64,000 nucleotides of DNA from Uranotaenia lowii (GCF_029784155.1 NC_073691.1:61703746-61767745); one strand, 5' to 3'. Shown: positions 45,731-57,858, counted from the first letter of the stretch. The notes: a model not told the origin generated them from the letters alone. Program-made: numbers and translations.

Positions 45731-46256
45731 TAAGGTTGCCAGATTTTTTTTCAATATGCATCCGGGGCCGGACAAATCCGAGCAATTTTATATAAAAACC
45801 TGGCAAAATCCAAGCATTTGATTTCAAAACTGACGACCAAAAAACAAGCCAAAATACGGACAAATTTTGTCAAAACCCAACAGGAATTACTCAACATAAA
45901 TCAAGAAAAAAAAAATTGAAAAGAATTTTTTCCATCAAAACTTATCGAAAAAAAATGTATTTTAGGCTTCCAAAAAACCTTTCTTAATTATTTTTGAGAA
46001 TTATTTTATTTACATAGTCTCACGACATAACTTGACGAACATAATTCCTAAAATTCACTTGAGAATTTTTGAGAAACTTGCTCAAAAAAAAATCGTTTTG
46101 GAGGCATAAATAAAAAAAAATTTAACTCAATTTGTTCCTTCAAGATTGATTTGCCAAATAAAGTGAATAAATCCGGGCCGGGCTGAACTGCTCCCAAATT
46201 TTGTTATTAAATATCCGGGCAAACCCGGATAAAACCTGGCAATCTGGCAGCCCTAG
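45731..46256. mobile_element. MITE, TAAGGTTGCCA family, copy 3
   Basis: Starts TAAGGTTGCCAGATTTTTTT and ends AACCTGGCAATCTGGCAGCCCTA. Interior words GGGGCCGGACAAATCCGAG and CCGGGCAAACCCGGATAAAAC match copies 1 and 2. AT-rich centre, no coding sequence. Confidence 0.8.
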
Positions 46257-49200
46257 TGTAGCTATATTTCTGTGCTGTCTTGATATATGTTACATATACA
46301 TTATAGAATCATCGTATACCAGTTGGAAAAACAGCATTTACATACCTACCAAAGTGAAGGCAATATATGTACATACAAAAATTTTAGTTCTCCCTAAAGC
46401 GACGAAAACTACACCAATTGGGCGATATGCCTCACCTTATTCGTACCTATTTTCATCTGACTTTGCCATTTGGATGCGCTACTGGTTGCAGAGAGAACAT
46501 AAAGATTATTTTCTCACTTGAAAAAGCCCGCGCGGGAGCAAAATCACTTCAAAATTTACAAACATGGCGGACTTTCTACCATATCCGATTTAAACTGACT
46601 CCAGACGACATTTTATACGATCTCTTCACTGTGCAGCTGGAATTGCGATTCGCAACACCATTGTAAACAACTTAAGTTATCATTTCTGATACGATTTCAT
46701 GTTTGCTATTACATGTCCAAGTCTGCAACAAAGAGTTCTGCATTCACAATTTAAATCAAATTTGATTCTTTATATGATTGATTGATTCTTATTGAGTGTA
46801 ATGATATTTGATACTGGAACAAATTACAAGTGACTTTTGAATTTCCTATCTATTTTTTTCGAGATAGTTTTATGGGTTCCGAAAAAATGAGAATTTTGTC
46901 AAGTTAGAAGCAATTAAAGGGATATCAGAGTATCTTTATAAATTTCAAAACTTTCCAATTTTTTCTCCATTTTTTTTCAGTTGAAAAATGAAGTTTTAAC
47001 TCTGAATTCTGAATTTTGGATTGAATCCCTGATCTCGAATTTTGGTTTCCTTTGGTATTTTTATCAGGTTTTAGGTCCGATTTCTCTGTTTTATTTCCGG
47101 TTTTCCCGGTTAAGCCGAATGGACGTTAGACCGAATTCGGTTTATCATAAATTCGACCTAACGTAATTCGGCAGGGAACCCTTTCGGCGTATCGTCCTTT
47201 GGTCTAATAACCTTTGAAAGAATCGCCTTTGGTCTAACCCAGGTCCATTGGAACACACAATTGGGGAAGTCAAGGATATTTTCCGGTAATGCGAAATGAT
47301 GTATTCTCCGAATACCTTAATTTAAGATCGCAGCCACGTTTCTTAAGCACACACTCGAAGAGAGACCACTCGAATTACCGTACCGGCAGCCGAAAAACAC
47401 ATTATCGCCTACTTAGTCTGACTCGAGGATTTGACCGAAATTCGGTCCGTGTTCTAACTAATGGGCCGTTTCGGTTTGTTGCGGATGCTTCAACATGGCA
47501 GCAAAAATCTATTTCGAGATCACCACAAGTCACGGTGCGCATTTGTTTGCAATTTTTGTTGTCATCTTCAGTGATTTTACGGTTGCTCCTGCCTGTTTGA
47601 TCTTGCGCTTCCACCTATCTTAGTGTCTCAGCAATGCGTGGGATCCCCTTGGGGTATACGATACGCAGCTATTAATAGGAAGTGTCCACGCGTTTTCCGA
47701 GCAAAGAAATGCATGCGACAGAAAACAGACAAATCTTGTGCAGTGGTTCTACGAGAAGGAAATTCCCATGCTTAAAACACCCAGTAAACTACTTCTGCCA
47801 CCATCAACATAATTCCGTGATTAATCGCCGATATCGGTGCATCGAAACCGGCTCTCGATTGCTTAATAAGATCGCGAACGCGTGGTCCGGTCCCATTCAG
47901 CTTGCGCTTTTTGCGTCTCCTTACGATGCGCTCTCATCCCTCTTTGCTGGCAGCAGCATGTGCATCGGTGTTGGATGGTGGCTACCACTAACTAGCTAGA
48001 CTCGATCTAGACGGTCAACAGACAGCCAGACGAAACGAAACGAACGAACCAAAACGCGTCGACCGTCTAGCAGGGCTCTAGACACCGGGCCAAAACGAGA
48101 AAACCCGGCTGTAAAACTGCATAAACTTGAACTTGCAGCAGCTTCTCGTCGTCTGGCTGTGTCCTAGACTGCGCAGCCTTCCTTGGCTTCTGCGACCTTC
48201 TCTTTCGCCGCTCGTTGCGTCCGGTCGTCATTGATCGAAGTAGTCGTGTCGTCGTAGTCGTCGATCGCGGCTGCATAGTTGTAAATACGTCACAGCTGAC
48301 TACGATTTGACAGCACAGCCTACTACTATTTACTATTTTCCCGCTGACTGATGGGTTGTTGGAATGCTTCGATCAGAAAAAATGCAAATGATTTCCCGTC
48401 GTCTTCGGGTCGATTTTGTGCGCTGCAGGAGGTGCCCATTTTTTGTGCGCTTTAACTTTTTGAGACGTTCGCCTTTCTTTCTACGAATCCACTTGCTCGT
48501 CGTGTGACAACGGAATCCCTTAGCCCGAATGGCGGATGCTCCTCGGTGGGAAATGACACTTGTATGCTACCGAGAGACAGAGAGAGAGGAATGGATTTGA
48601 ATATTATGCGACGACCCGTTGCGCCGATTATAAAACTTTTATTTCATATCTTTCTACGCGCTTGCAGAGATAATTAAAAAAAGACTTCTGCCTGTGTACC
48701 AAATTCAGCGAATAAGCCACACAAAGTTGCCTGAAAGCGGATAAGGTTCTTGATTTTTTCCCGAAAGAGTGAAAAAATGACGGTCGATCAGTTTGCCATT
48801 CACAGCGAATTTTCGAAGAAAACCTGATCGGGGTGGAAGGGGCAAAATGTGAAGACACAAGGGAAGGAGACATCGACGTCAACGAAGACGAGTCGCGAAT
48901 GCGAAACTATTTGATTGCCGAGGCGAATTCTTCTGGGTTCTAAATAATTTTGCCTCGCAGGTTTTTTTTCCGTTCTGTTTCTTCAAGCGACTGCAATAGT
49001 GTTGAAATTTTCGCGGTTGCTGTTTTTTGTTAATTTTTGATTCGCAGTACATTCTCAAATGTGTGGTTGTGTGCAAGAAACTGTAGGAGTTTTTTTTTGG
49101 GGCAAACGGTAAACGCATGAAAATCTCTGAGCCACATGTTCCTGGGGCGAAGAAGAAAGTGGCCACATTTCTGTCTGCACTGTTCTTTTTTTTGTGAATG

Positions 49201-49384
49201 AGATAAGATAATTGCAACCGTGATTGAGAAATTATCGCTGACGAGTACAATCATGAAGAAGGACGAGATACAGATGTATTTTTTAAGTTGAAATTTAACT
49301 AAAACATACAGTGAAGTCATGTTTCATATCACTCAAAATAAATGCGAAAAAAACATTATTTTATAACAACTTCATACTAGCTCC
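46257..49384. other. Anonymous sequence with CpG-rich patch at 47.3-48.4 kb
   Basis: The 47100-47230 part has repeated CGCCTTTGGTCTAA-like words. The 47280-48560 part is CpG-rich. On the minus strand an ATG at 48276 opens 69 codons rich in Arg, Thr and Gln (MQPRSTTTTTRLLRSM...), preceded by GTCAGCTGTGACGTATTTAC. This could be a 5' leader or first exon of a minus-strand gene, possibly upstream of CycD, but no donor site or homology supports it. Confidence 0.3.
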
Positions 49385-52375
49385 TTAACTTGAGATTCAC
49401 GAGTCTGACTCGTGGTACAAAATTTGTGCTTTAAATTACGAAGCTGACTCGTAATGCAAAATGTGTGATACGACGAAAAGAAAAGACTCTCGAGTCTCGA
49501 TTCGCGGTAAGAATTCGTGCTATAAACAACGAGTCCGACTCGTGGTGTAGAATTTGTGCTATAAACAAAGCAACGAGTCTGACTCGTAGTATAGGATTGG
49601 CACAATGAACAAAAACAACTCAGACTCATTATGTTTGCTTACAGCGCGAATTCTATGCTGCAAGTCAGACTCGTTGAGAAAAATTTGTGCTATAAATGAA
49701 AACCACGAGTCTGACTAGCGAGAAAGAATTTCTCCCATAAATAGCAGTCACAAGTTAGAATTAGTACTTTAAACGGAAATCACAAGTCTGATACGTGATA
49801 AGGTATTTGGGCCATAAGCAAAAGTCACGTAGGATGTCAGTAAGGATGTTGTGCCATAAACCACGAATCTGGCTCGTGGTGTAGAATTTGTGTTTCAAAC
49901 AAAAGCAACGAGCCTGACTGGTAGTATAGAATTTGCACAATGAAAAAAATTAAATACTCATGATGTTTGCTTACAGCGCGAATTCTATGCAACGAGTCAG
50001 ACTCGTTGATACAATTAATGCAAAATGTGTGTGTTAGGGAGATTCGCGGTGCTTTAAACCACGAATCAGACTCGTGGTGTAGAATTTGTGTTATTATAAA
50101 CAAAAACAACGAGCCTGACTCGTAGTAGGTATAGAATTTGCACAATGAACAAAAATAACTCAGACTCATGTTGTTTGCTTACAGCGCAAATTCTATGCTA
50201 CGAGTCAGACTCGTTAAGCAGAATTTGTGCTATAAATGAAAACCTCACACACACGAGTCTGACTTGTACTAAAGATTTTCTATCATAAATAGCAGTCACA
50301 CGTCAAAATTAGTACTTTAAACGGAAATCGCAAGTTTGATACGTGATAAAGTATTTGTTTCTTAAGCAAAAGTCACGAGTCGGACTCGTGGTTAGTCAGT
50401 CATTCGAGGCAGTAGTATTTTAACTGGTGTTCAGAATCCCCAGGATAAATATTGTGCAATGGATTTGATCGGACAATTAATTCAAAATGTGTGTTACGAA
50501 GAAAAGAAACGACTCTCGAGTTTCGATTCGCGGTAAGCATTCGTGCTATAAACAACGAGTCTGACTCGTGGTGTAGAATTTGTGTTATAAACAAGAACAA
50601 CGAATCTGACTCGTAGTATAAAATTGGCACAATGAACAAAAATAACTCGAACTCATGATGTTTGCCTACAGCGCAAATTATATGCTACGAGTCAGACTCG
50701 TTGAGCAGAATTTGAGCTATAAATGAAAACCACGAATCTGACTCGTGCTAAAGAATTTCTGTCATGAGCAGCAGTTCCACGTCAGCATTTGTACTTTAAA
50801 CGGAAATCACAAGTCTGATACGAGAAAAAGTGGTTGAGTCATGAGCAAAGGACACGAGTCAGACTCGTGGTTAATCGTTCGAGGCAGTAGTATGTTAACA
50901 GGTGTTCAGAATTCCTAGGATAAATTTTGTGTACTGAATTTGATCGGCTAATTAATGCAAAATGTGTGTTACGCAGAAAAGAAACGACTCTCGAGTCTCA
51001 ATACGCGGTAAAGAATTTGTGTCATAAACCTCGAATCTGGTGGTGTAGAATTTGTGTTATAAACAAAAGCAACGAGCCTGACTCGTAGTATAGAATTTGT
51101 ACAACAAAAAAAATTGAATACTCATGATGTTTGCTTACAGCGCGAATTCTATGCTACGAGTCAGACTCACTGATACAATTAATGCAAAATGTGTGCGTTA
51201 GGAAGATTCGCGGTGCTATAAACCACGAATCTGACTAGTCGTGTAGAATTTGTGTTTTAAACAAAAGTAACGAGCCTGACTCGTAGTATAGAATTTGCAC
51301 AGTGAAAAAAATTAAATCAGACTCATGATGTTTGCTTACAGCGCAAAATCTATGCGACGAGTCAGACTCGTTGAGCAGAATTTGTGCTATAAATGAAAAC
51401 CACGAGTCTGACTCGTGAGAAAGAATTTCTGTCATAAACAGCAGTCAGAATTAGTAGTAATAAATCATTTTGTCATAAGCAAAAGTCATGAGCCACACTC
51501 GTAGTTGGACGGCAGTAGTATTTGCAAAGAATTTGTGCTATAAACCACGAATCTGACTCGTGGTGTAGAATTGGTTTTATAAACAAAAACAACGAGCCTG
51601 ACTCGTAGTGTAGAATTTGCACAATGGAAAAGTAACTCAGACTCATGATGTTTGCTTACAGCGCAAGTTCTATGCTGCGTAGTCAGACTCGTTGAGCAGA
51701 ATTGGTGCTATAAATAAAAACCACGAGTCTGACTCGTGCTAAAGATTTTCTCTCATAAATAGCAGTCACACGTCAAAATTAGTACTTCGAACGGAAATCC
51801 CAAGTTCTATACGTGATAAAGTATTTGTGTCATAAGCAAAAATCACGAGTCAGACTCGTGGTTAGTCGTTCGAGGCAGTAGTATGTTAACAAGTCTAGAA
51901 TCCCTAGGATTAATTTTGTGTACTGAATTTGATCGGACAATTAATTCAAAATGTGTGTTACGAAGAAAAGAAACGACTCTCGAGTCTCGATTCGCGGTAA
52001 GAATTCATGCTATAAACAACGAGTCTGACTCGTGGTGTAAAAATTGGTGTTATGAACAAAAGCAACGAGCCGGACTCGTAGTATAGAATTGGCACAATGA
52101 ACAAAAATAACTCAAACTCATGATGTTTGCCTACAGCGCAAATTCTATGCTACGAGTCAGACTCGTTGTGCAGTATTTGTGCTATGAATGAAAAACACGA
52201 GTCTGACTCGTGCTAAAGATTTTTTTTCCATGAACAGCAGTCACAAGTCAGAATTAGTACTTAAATGGAAATTCCAAGTCTGATACGTGATAAAGTATTT
52301 GTATCTTAAGCAAAAGTCACGAGCCAGACTCGTGGTTAGTCAGTCGTTCGAGGCGGTAGTATGTTAACAAGTGTT
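49385..52375. repeat. CACGAGTCWGACTCGTG palindrome array, block 3, with higher-order units
   Basis: This is the longest block. Palindromes alternate with spacers such as GTATAGAATTTGTGCTATAA and ACAAAAACAACGAG. A larger unit with GTTCGAGGCAGTAGTATGTT, AATTTGATCGGACAATTAA, AAAATGTGTGTTACG and GAAACGACTCTCGAGTCTCG recurs near 50396, 50875, 51859 and 52348, that is about every 480-500 bp, with one shortened unit. AACGAGCCTGACTCGTAGTA is a frequent variant. Confidence 0.93.
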
Positions 52376-53265
52376 TGTGTAATGGATTCGATTGGACTTC
52401 GAATTTATCCAAAGTAAAATTTACGTTTCGCCGACCGCGAAGCGAAGGACAGAATCGTTAACTGATGAAATAAGAAAAAAAAGTTGACTGATGAAATAAG
52501 ACTGTTCAGAAAACCGTTTTCTCAATTGTGTCGGTAAAGGATCAGCTAAAAGAACCAATCAAAAGTTCAGGTAGGTAAATTTGGCAATACCCGTCCAGCT
52601 CAGGTAGAATTCCTTCAAGTTCGAGTTCGTTCGTTCGAAAGTTCATCGACCCAGGGCTGGATGATCACCGCAATTTGATCTATTTCCTGAACTGGCAAGT
52701 TCTACAATACATTGAACTAACGTGAGAAAATTTGCAATTGCCACCATTCGAGAGATGTCTGGGTTGATCGGATTCTGGGAGTAAAAAGTTACCGGTTTTA
52801 CAATTGTCATGTGCCCCAGCCGTTGGCTAGGGAAACGATGAAAATTGGATGAGGTATGCGCTTCTTCGGTGGCTTTTAAATTTTAAAGCTCCCTGGATTC
52901 AGCTTTGCGCGGAGCGTTCGTTGCGCAACCATTGGGTTTCCAATTGGTGGCGCGTCAGCGGGCGCTTATTAGTGCAAAGCTAAGTAAAACCGAAAATAAA
53001 CAACAACCACCACAGTTTTTCGCCTCTGACGGGTGCAACTGGGTGGAAAATTGAGATTTCAGTTAAGTACACAAATTATCGTTGGGTTTTTTTTTCGGGT
53101 TGTTGTTTTTCTCTGCTACTAAGTAGCGCCACAGCGATTAATTTAAGCGGCTGCACTGTGGGGGCTAAAATTGAAAAAACGAAAAATTGAATGTCTTGTT
53201 TTTTGGTTTAGATTTTTTTCTTCTCTTTAAGTTGTGGTGAATAATGCGCAGCAGCTTTTGGGAAT
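52376..53265. other. Anonymous sequence upstream of the 53.3 kb gene candidate
   Basis: Unique-looking. A pyrimidine-rich tract with AG (TTTTTTTCTTCTCTTTAAG) lies at about 53213-53231 and could be a splice acceptor for a leader exon. No core promoter element is identifiable. Confidence 0.3.
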
Positions 53266-53306
53266 ATGGAAAATGATTCAAATAACCAACACACGTTCGC
53301 CCTAAT

Positions 53307-53758
53307 ATGCCAAGACGAAGTAGAAATAGACGTAGAAATAGATCCCCTCGTCAAAATCTTAGCGCAAGTCCGGCTTCGCAAAAAAAATGGCAAACTATTC
53401 AAATGGCGAATACAAAAACTTCAAGGCCATCTCGCAATTCCCCGCGGGGTCTATTCAACCATGCAGGTCGTTTAACGATCCCGAAACAAACCGCACAAAA
53501 AAATGGTAGAAAAAGATCGGGAACTCTATCGTCATTCGCGCGTGGACCAGTTGGAGTGAAGTCGGTGAGAATTCAAATTTTGTGTGGTCATTAAGAGGGG
53601 GATGGTAATGAGTTTTTCGAGAACTTTCGTTGCAGCTGGAATCCACAGAAAACGGAACTCACGTTCTGCACAGCTCTCTTCACGCGGCGCAATCCGGAAG
53701 CTCAGTCGCCGGTAGTCCAAAAACGAAAGTATTTAATTTCAAACTCAGCGAGGGGTAA
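53307..53758 (+). CDS. Candidate two-exon gene for a small basic protein
   Basis: Exon 1 (53307-53564, 86 codons) starts at an ATG preceded in frame by a stop 24 bases earlier and ends TCG|GTGAGA. Exon 2 (53636-53758, 40 codons plus TAA) follows CTTTCGTTGCAG. The 71-bp GT-AG intron is a usual dipteran size and both junctions are phase 0. The predicted protein has 126 residues. It opens MPRRSRNRRRNRSPRQNLSA, continues basic and Ser/Thr-rich (KRSGTLSSFARGPVGVKS), and ends GSPKTKVFNFKLSEG. The N-terminal Arg tract suggests a nucleic-acid-binding or nuclear-targeting segment. I recognise no family. Other readings are an overlapping 69-codon ATG frame at 53266-53475, or a decayed insertion; a basic arm like this also occurs in viral capsid proteins. 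An AATAAA lies near 54309. The gene structure is seen; its expression is inferred. Confidence 0.45.
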
Positions 53759-54599
53759 CGTCCCGCGTCAATTACTACTGCCCGGGCGGCTTGCCGGTAG
53801 AGTAAGAAGCGTGTGGCCATTTAAACTTTAAATGGTCAGGTCCAGCATTAAGAACGTAAGCAAGGGGGTCAATTCCGGAAGTGTTCGCGTTCCCTCGACT
53901 CAACTCAACAGACATAGGAGAACTGGAAAGAGTTCAGAACAACGACTGGTCTATTTCCAGGGGAGGATGAGGAAAAACCCCGTCAAAATTGTCCCACTTT
54001 TCCGTGGTAATTCAATTTTAACAAGTGCTTTCATTGGGACATAAACATGTTCATTCTAATGGGTATTTTCGAGGGGTTTAACAATGCGCATCATTCTGGG
54101 CGCGCGTATGGAAATGGGTCATTCTGTTAAATTTTGGATGATTCTCTCCGGAAAAGGGGGACACCGGCAGGTGCGTTTGGCGCGTGCAGTCAGTCACCCA
54201 AATTTTACGGTAATAGTTATAGTTTCCCAAACAGAATGTAGGTCAGTTAGTCAGGTGACCGGCACGGCTGTTTTCCTGCTCCTAAAAGAAGGTTGTTGAA
54301 CTTTAGAATAAATTAATTTGTTTCACGTTATCTTTAAATCTTTGGCTTCTACTGTGCTGGGCAGAAGAAGCGAAAACGTAGATCCACCTGCAGGTTTTAA
54401 GGAATCGTTTGAGAAAGTTTCGCTTGACTTTGAATTAGGTTGTGTATTGAATTTAATTAGTTTGAAGTACTGTTATACAGGTGTTTTTTGAAAATTTGGT
54501 CAAAAAGTCCCTGTCGATGTTTACCGTTTTTTTATGAAGAGACCATCGACCCAAGCAAAACAAATAATTCTTACTCACGGGTTTTTTTTTATTATATGG
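53759..54599. other. Anonymous sequence, possible 3' region
   Basis: Short plus-strand ATG frames at 53832-54044 and 54084-54299 have no recognised motif. Nothing else is supported. Confidence 0.3.
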
Positions 54600-55027
54600 T
54601 TGTTTATATAACAGGAAGGAAGGGGTCTCCCAAACAAAATCAGCATAAATAGAGATACATCTCGAACAATTTTGAACTCATTTTATCAAATTGATACGAA
54701 ATCACGATTTTCATATTCATTTTATCGGAAACCCTTTCCAATTTCGAAGGAAGGGGGGATCGAGGTTTATGGTCATACAATTTTTTTAAAAAAATACAGC
54801 ACAGCTGGAAAATTTTTAAGTGATTTTCATAAAACTTGAAACATGGACAAGTACGAACAAAGAGATATGATCTATGACTGTTCCCAATTAAAAAAAATAA
54901 GGAGAAGAGGTCCCATACAAAATCAATGTTAAATACGACACAATTCAAAAACTTTTTTATATGGTTTTGAGAAATCCTAGACTTTAAAACTTGTTCGGAA
55001 AAGTTTAAATTTTTCTTTTCTTGATTT
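54600..55027. repeat. Decayed CATACAAA-type satellite units
   Basis: GGGGTCTCCCAAACAAAAT, ATCGAGGTTTATGGTCATACAA and GAGGTCCCATACAAAATCAA recur about 150 bp apart, like the 25 kb satellite. Confidence 0.65.
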
Positions 55028-56390
55028 CACGAAAAAAAAAGACAACTGTTTTTCTAATTATTTCAGCTGGTTATACCAATCATCAAAGTGTAGTTGAAGT
55101 TTTCGCATCCAACAATAAATATATTAGACTCAACTACAAACTGATGATTGACCTTACGCAATCAACTATGAATATAATAGATTCAACTGTAATGGTTTGA
55201 TTGATTCAATTGTTGATATGATAGATTCAACTACAATTGTATGATTGATTTAATGCATTCAAATATAAATATGATCGATTCAACTATACATTCCTGGTTG
55301 ACCTCTTACTACTAACTATAAATATGATAGATTCATTTGTAGTGATTCAACTGTAAATATGATAGATTCAACAACAATTGTATGACTTCAACTAGAAATA
55401 TATTAGATTCAACTATACATTTCTGGTTGACCTCTAACATTTGACTACAGCTATGATATATTCAACTGTGGTGGTATAATTGATTCAACTGTAAATATGA
55501 CAGATTCAACTACAAATGAATGATTAATTCTAGGTATTGAACTTTACATATAGTTAATTCAACTGTATTTTTATGATTGAAAGAATGCAACTTAAATAAA
55601 AATATTCTCATCCAAACACAACATGTGTTTACATAAGTGTAGTTAGTTTGTCAGCAGCAGGCAGCTGGTGTTCACCAATGGCAAAATCAAAAGGTAATTA
55701 GCAAAGGTATAATTAAATAGCATACATTTGCTTGTTTAGATAAACTTCTGAAATTTTTTTGACTCCCTTTAGGTCAATTCTAGCCAGATCTGGCAGCATC
55801 TCAATTCTAAACGAAGAAATCGATGCCGCTTTAGGAATTCTTGGACATCCCGGTTGGTGGCACCGAATGGCGTTTCATCGGAAAGCCGAAATGGCTGGAC
55901 AATGCCAAAACCGTGGGGGTGCTGATTGCTAACAAAATCATGTTATTCTTTGTAACCGTAATATTTTGTATGCTTTCAGCTAATAACAAAGAAACAAAAT
56001 ATGTATAGAACCAAAAAATAATAAAAAAAAAATTAATGCAGGAAATATATAGAAAACAACTGTAAATATATAACTGCACACATAAAATCAATCAAAGAAG
56101 TATAATTGATTTAATCATATTTATAGTTGATTCAACCATATAACTTTAGTTGAATCTACAATATATATAGTTGAATGCCCATCGTCAATCAGTATATAAT
56201 AGTTGAATTTATTATATTTATGATTTGATCAATAATACAATTATAGTTGAAACTGTCATATTTATAGTTGAATGTATAAAACGAATCGTACAAATATAGT
56301 TGAATATTTATAAATATAGTTGGTCGAAAATCAATCATCAATAGGATTGAATAAAGGTGGAATATTGTTGTTGAAGCTTTTTTCTCCGTG
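55028..56390. mobile_element. Foldback element with 'GATTCAACTAYAA' arms and an internal mini-gene
   Basis: The possible termini CACGAAAAAAAAAGAC and TTTTTTCTCCGTG are inverted. The left arm (55090-55590) is built of AATATGATAGATTCAACTAC and ATGATTGATTCAACTGT words. The right arm (56100-56365) has the same words inverted (ATAGTTGAATC, AATTATAGTTGAAAC). The centre (55620-56040) is not repetitive and contains a two-exon reading frame. No transposase is present. I do not recognise the family. Confidence 0.75.
55678..55932 (+). CDS. Two-exon mini-gene inside foldback element (captured fragment?)
   Basis: Exon 1 is 55678-55693 (ATG GCA AAA TCA AAA G) and ends at a donor, AAAAG|GTAATT. A 90-bp intron with a TTTTTTTGACTCCCTTT tract ends TCTAG at 55783. 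Exon 2, 55784-55932, continues in frame to TAA. The product has 54 residues: it opens MAKSKARSGSISILNEEIDA and continues ALGILGHPGWWHRM. If the earlier AG at 55772 is used the frame stops after three codons. From about 55838 a second frame reads DIPVGGTEWRFIGKPKWLDN and also looks protein-like, so a one-base frameshift in a captured host exon is possible. No family is recognised. The unusually high GC of exon 2 against the AT-rich arms supports an origin outside the element. Confidence 0.4.
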
Positions 56391-56722
56391 TTAGCATTCT
56401 TTTGTTTGGTTTTCGTTCACACGTTGTTTGTTTTTCCTTCTTCAGTGTTGCCAAGTACTCGTTTCATTTTGTATTTTTTGCATTTTATTTTTACTTCCGT
56501 TTTTTTATATTATCCCTTTATTACTTTCGACTAAAAAAAGGATAAGAAAAAAATATTCTTAATGAATATTCAAATATCTGTCTTCGAAGGCACTTCGTCT
56601 TATTTACCGGAGCAGGAACGCTTCAAAGAATTTTTTAGAAACAGCCTTCCATATCTGTGCATTGTCAGTCATTATGTCCTCTTTAAAGGAGCCGCACCAA
56701 AACATTCTTAATCTTCTTTTAT
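56391..56722. other. AT-rich spacer between elements
   Basis: Contains TTCTTCAGTGTTGCCAA near 56442, a decayed TIR-like word. The same word returns near 59062. Otherwise nothing is recognised. Confidence 0.35.
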
Positions 56723-56796
56723 CATGGTTGGTCGGCTCCTCTCAAACAACAAAGAGCCGGGAGATAATAACACTGTTTTCAATTTGGCTTCCGAGC

Positions 56797-57243
56797 AGAG
56801 ATGCCAATGTGCCTAATTTTTCAGGATTTGCCTGATTATTCGAGGCTCAGCCTGACAACCTGATAAGCCATTGAATTTCCCTGATTTTTGAAAATAAGCC
56901 TGATTTTGCATGATTTTTGTGAAAGTGATGAAAAGTGGGTAGTAAGGAACTGGATTAGGTACCATTGCTGAAGTTAAATAGTGAAAATGTGGCTGAATCA
57001 AAGCAATCGAAAGGTTCCCTTTAATTCTTATTTAAAAAGGGAATTAAAGGGAATCTTTGGATTGCTTTGATTCAGTAGAATTATTCAACCAAGTAGGCTC
57101 ACAACACATATTAGAGTGAAAATGTAGAGCAATGACCAAAAAAAAGATCATAACTTTGAGCGAAATTTTCGTTAATTTATCGTAGCCTAATTTTTTTTGC
57201 ACCAGTTTCCTGATTATTTTTTTTTTTTAATATTGGCAACCCT
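56797..57243 (+). mobile_element. MITE, AGAGATGCCAATGTGCCT family
   Basis: Ends AGAGATGCCAATGTGCCTAA and ATATTGGCAACCCT. Words TCAGGATTTGCCTGATT and AAATTTCCCTGATTTTTG-like match the element at 58319-58657, which is inverted relative to it. Confidence 0.65.
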
Positions 57244-57858
57244 GGCCTTGGGGTATCAGTCATACACCTCAGTGTAAATGGAGAAAAAAATTATTTAGAT
57301 TCTCACCACACAACGTACAAAAAATAACAACAATTTCTCCCCCGCTGTCAGCGTTGCCACATTCAAATCTTAACTCTTATAAAAAAAAATAGACTAACAA
57401 AAGATCTGCACCGAAATGTGCACCAACAACAAAAAAATCGTCTGAGGAAAATATTTGGAAAATCTGTAGTTCTTTTTATTGTTTTTGACCGTCGATACCA
57501 TATCTTTCCTATAAATTTATCAATAATCAAAATTAATTTATTAACTAAAAGGTATTTTAAAATCCGGAAGCTACTTTCAACAGTGTAATTGTTTCTCATA
57601 ATTGACGAACTTCACATGAATCTGAATTCTGTCCTTTTCTAAATGATATAAAATCTGTATTTTTTAAGATAAACCTGTATTTGTGGCTACCATGCCCACT
57701 GCTGTTTGCTCTATGGATTTTCTTTCTTGCAAAAATAACTGGGCATGGTAGCCACAAATACAGATTTATCTAAAAAAAATACTGATTATTTTCAATTTTT
57801 TTTTGGTACAGATTCTGTCACCATTTCACTTTTTAAAAGAATAAACCTTAAAAAGCGT

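Noticed and set aside
49385..52375. Short palindromic repeats with spacers, CRISPR-like at first glance
   Set aside because: Spacers are related to each other and of uneven length, no cas gene exists, and the context is an insect genome.
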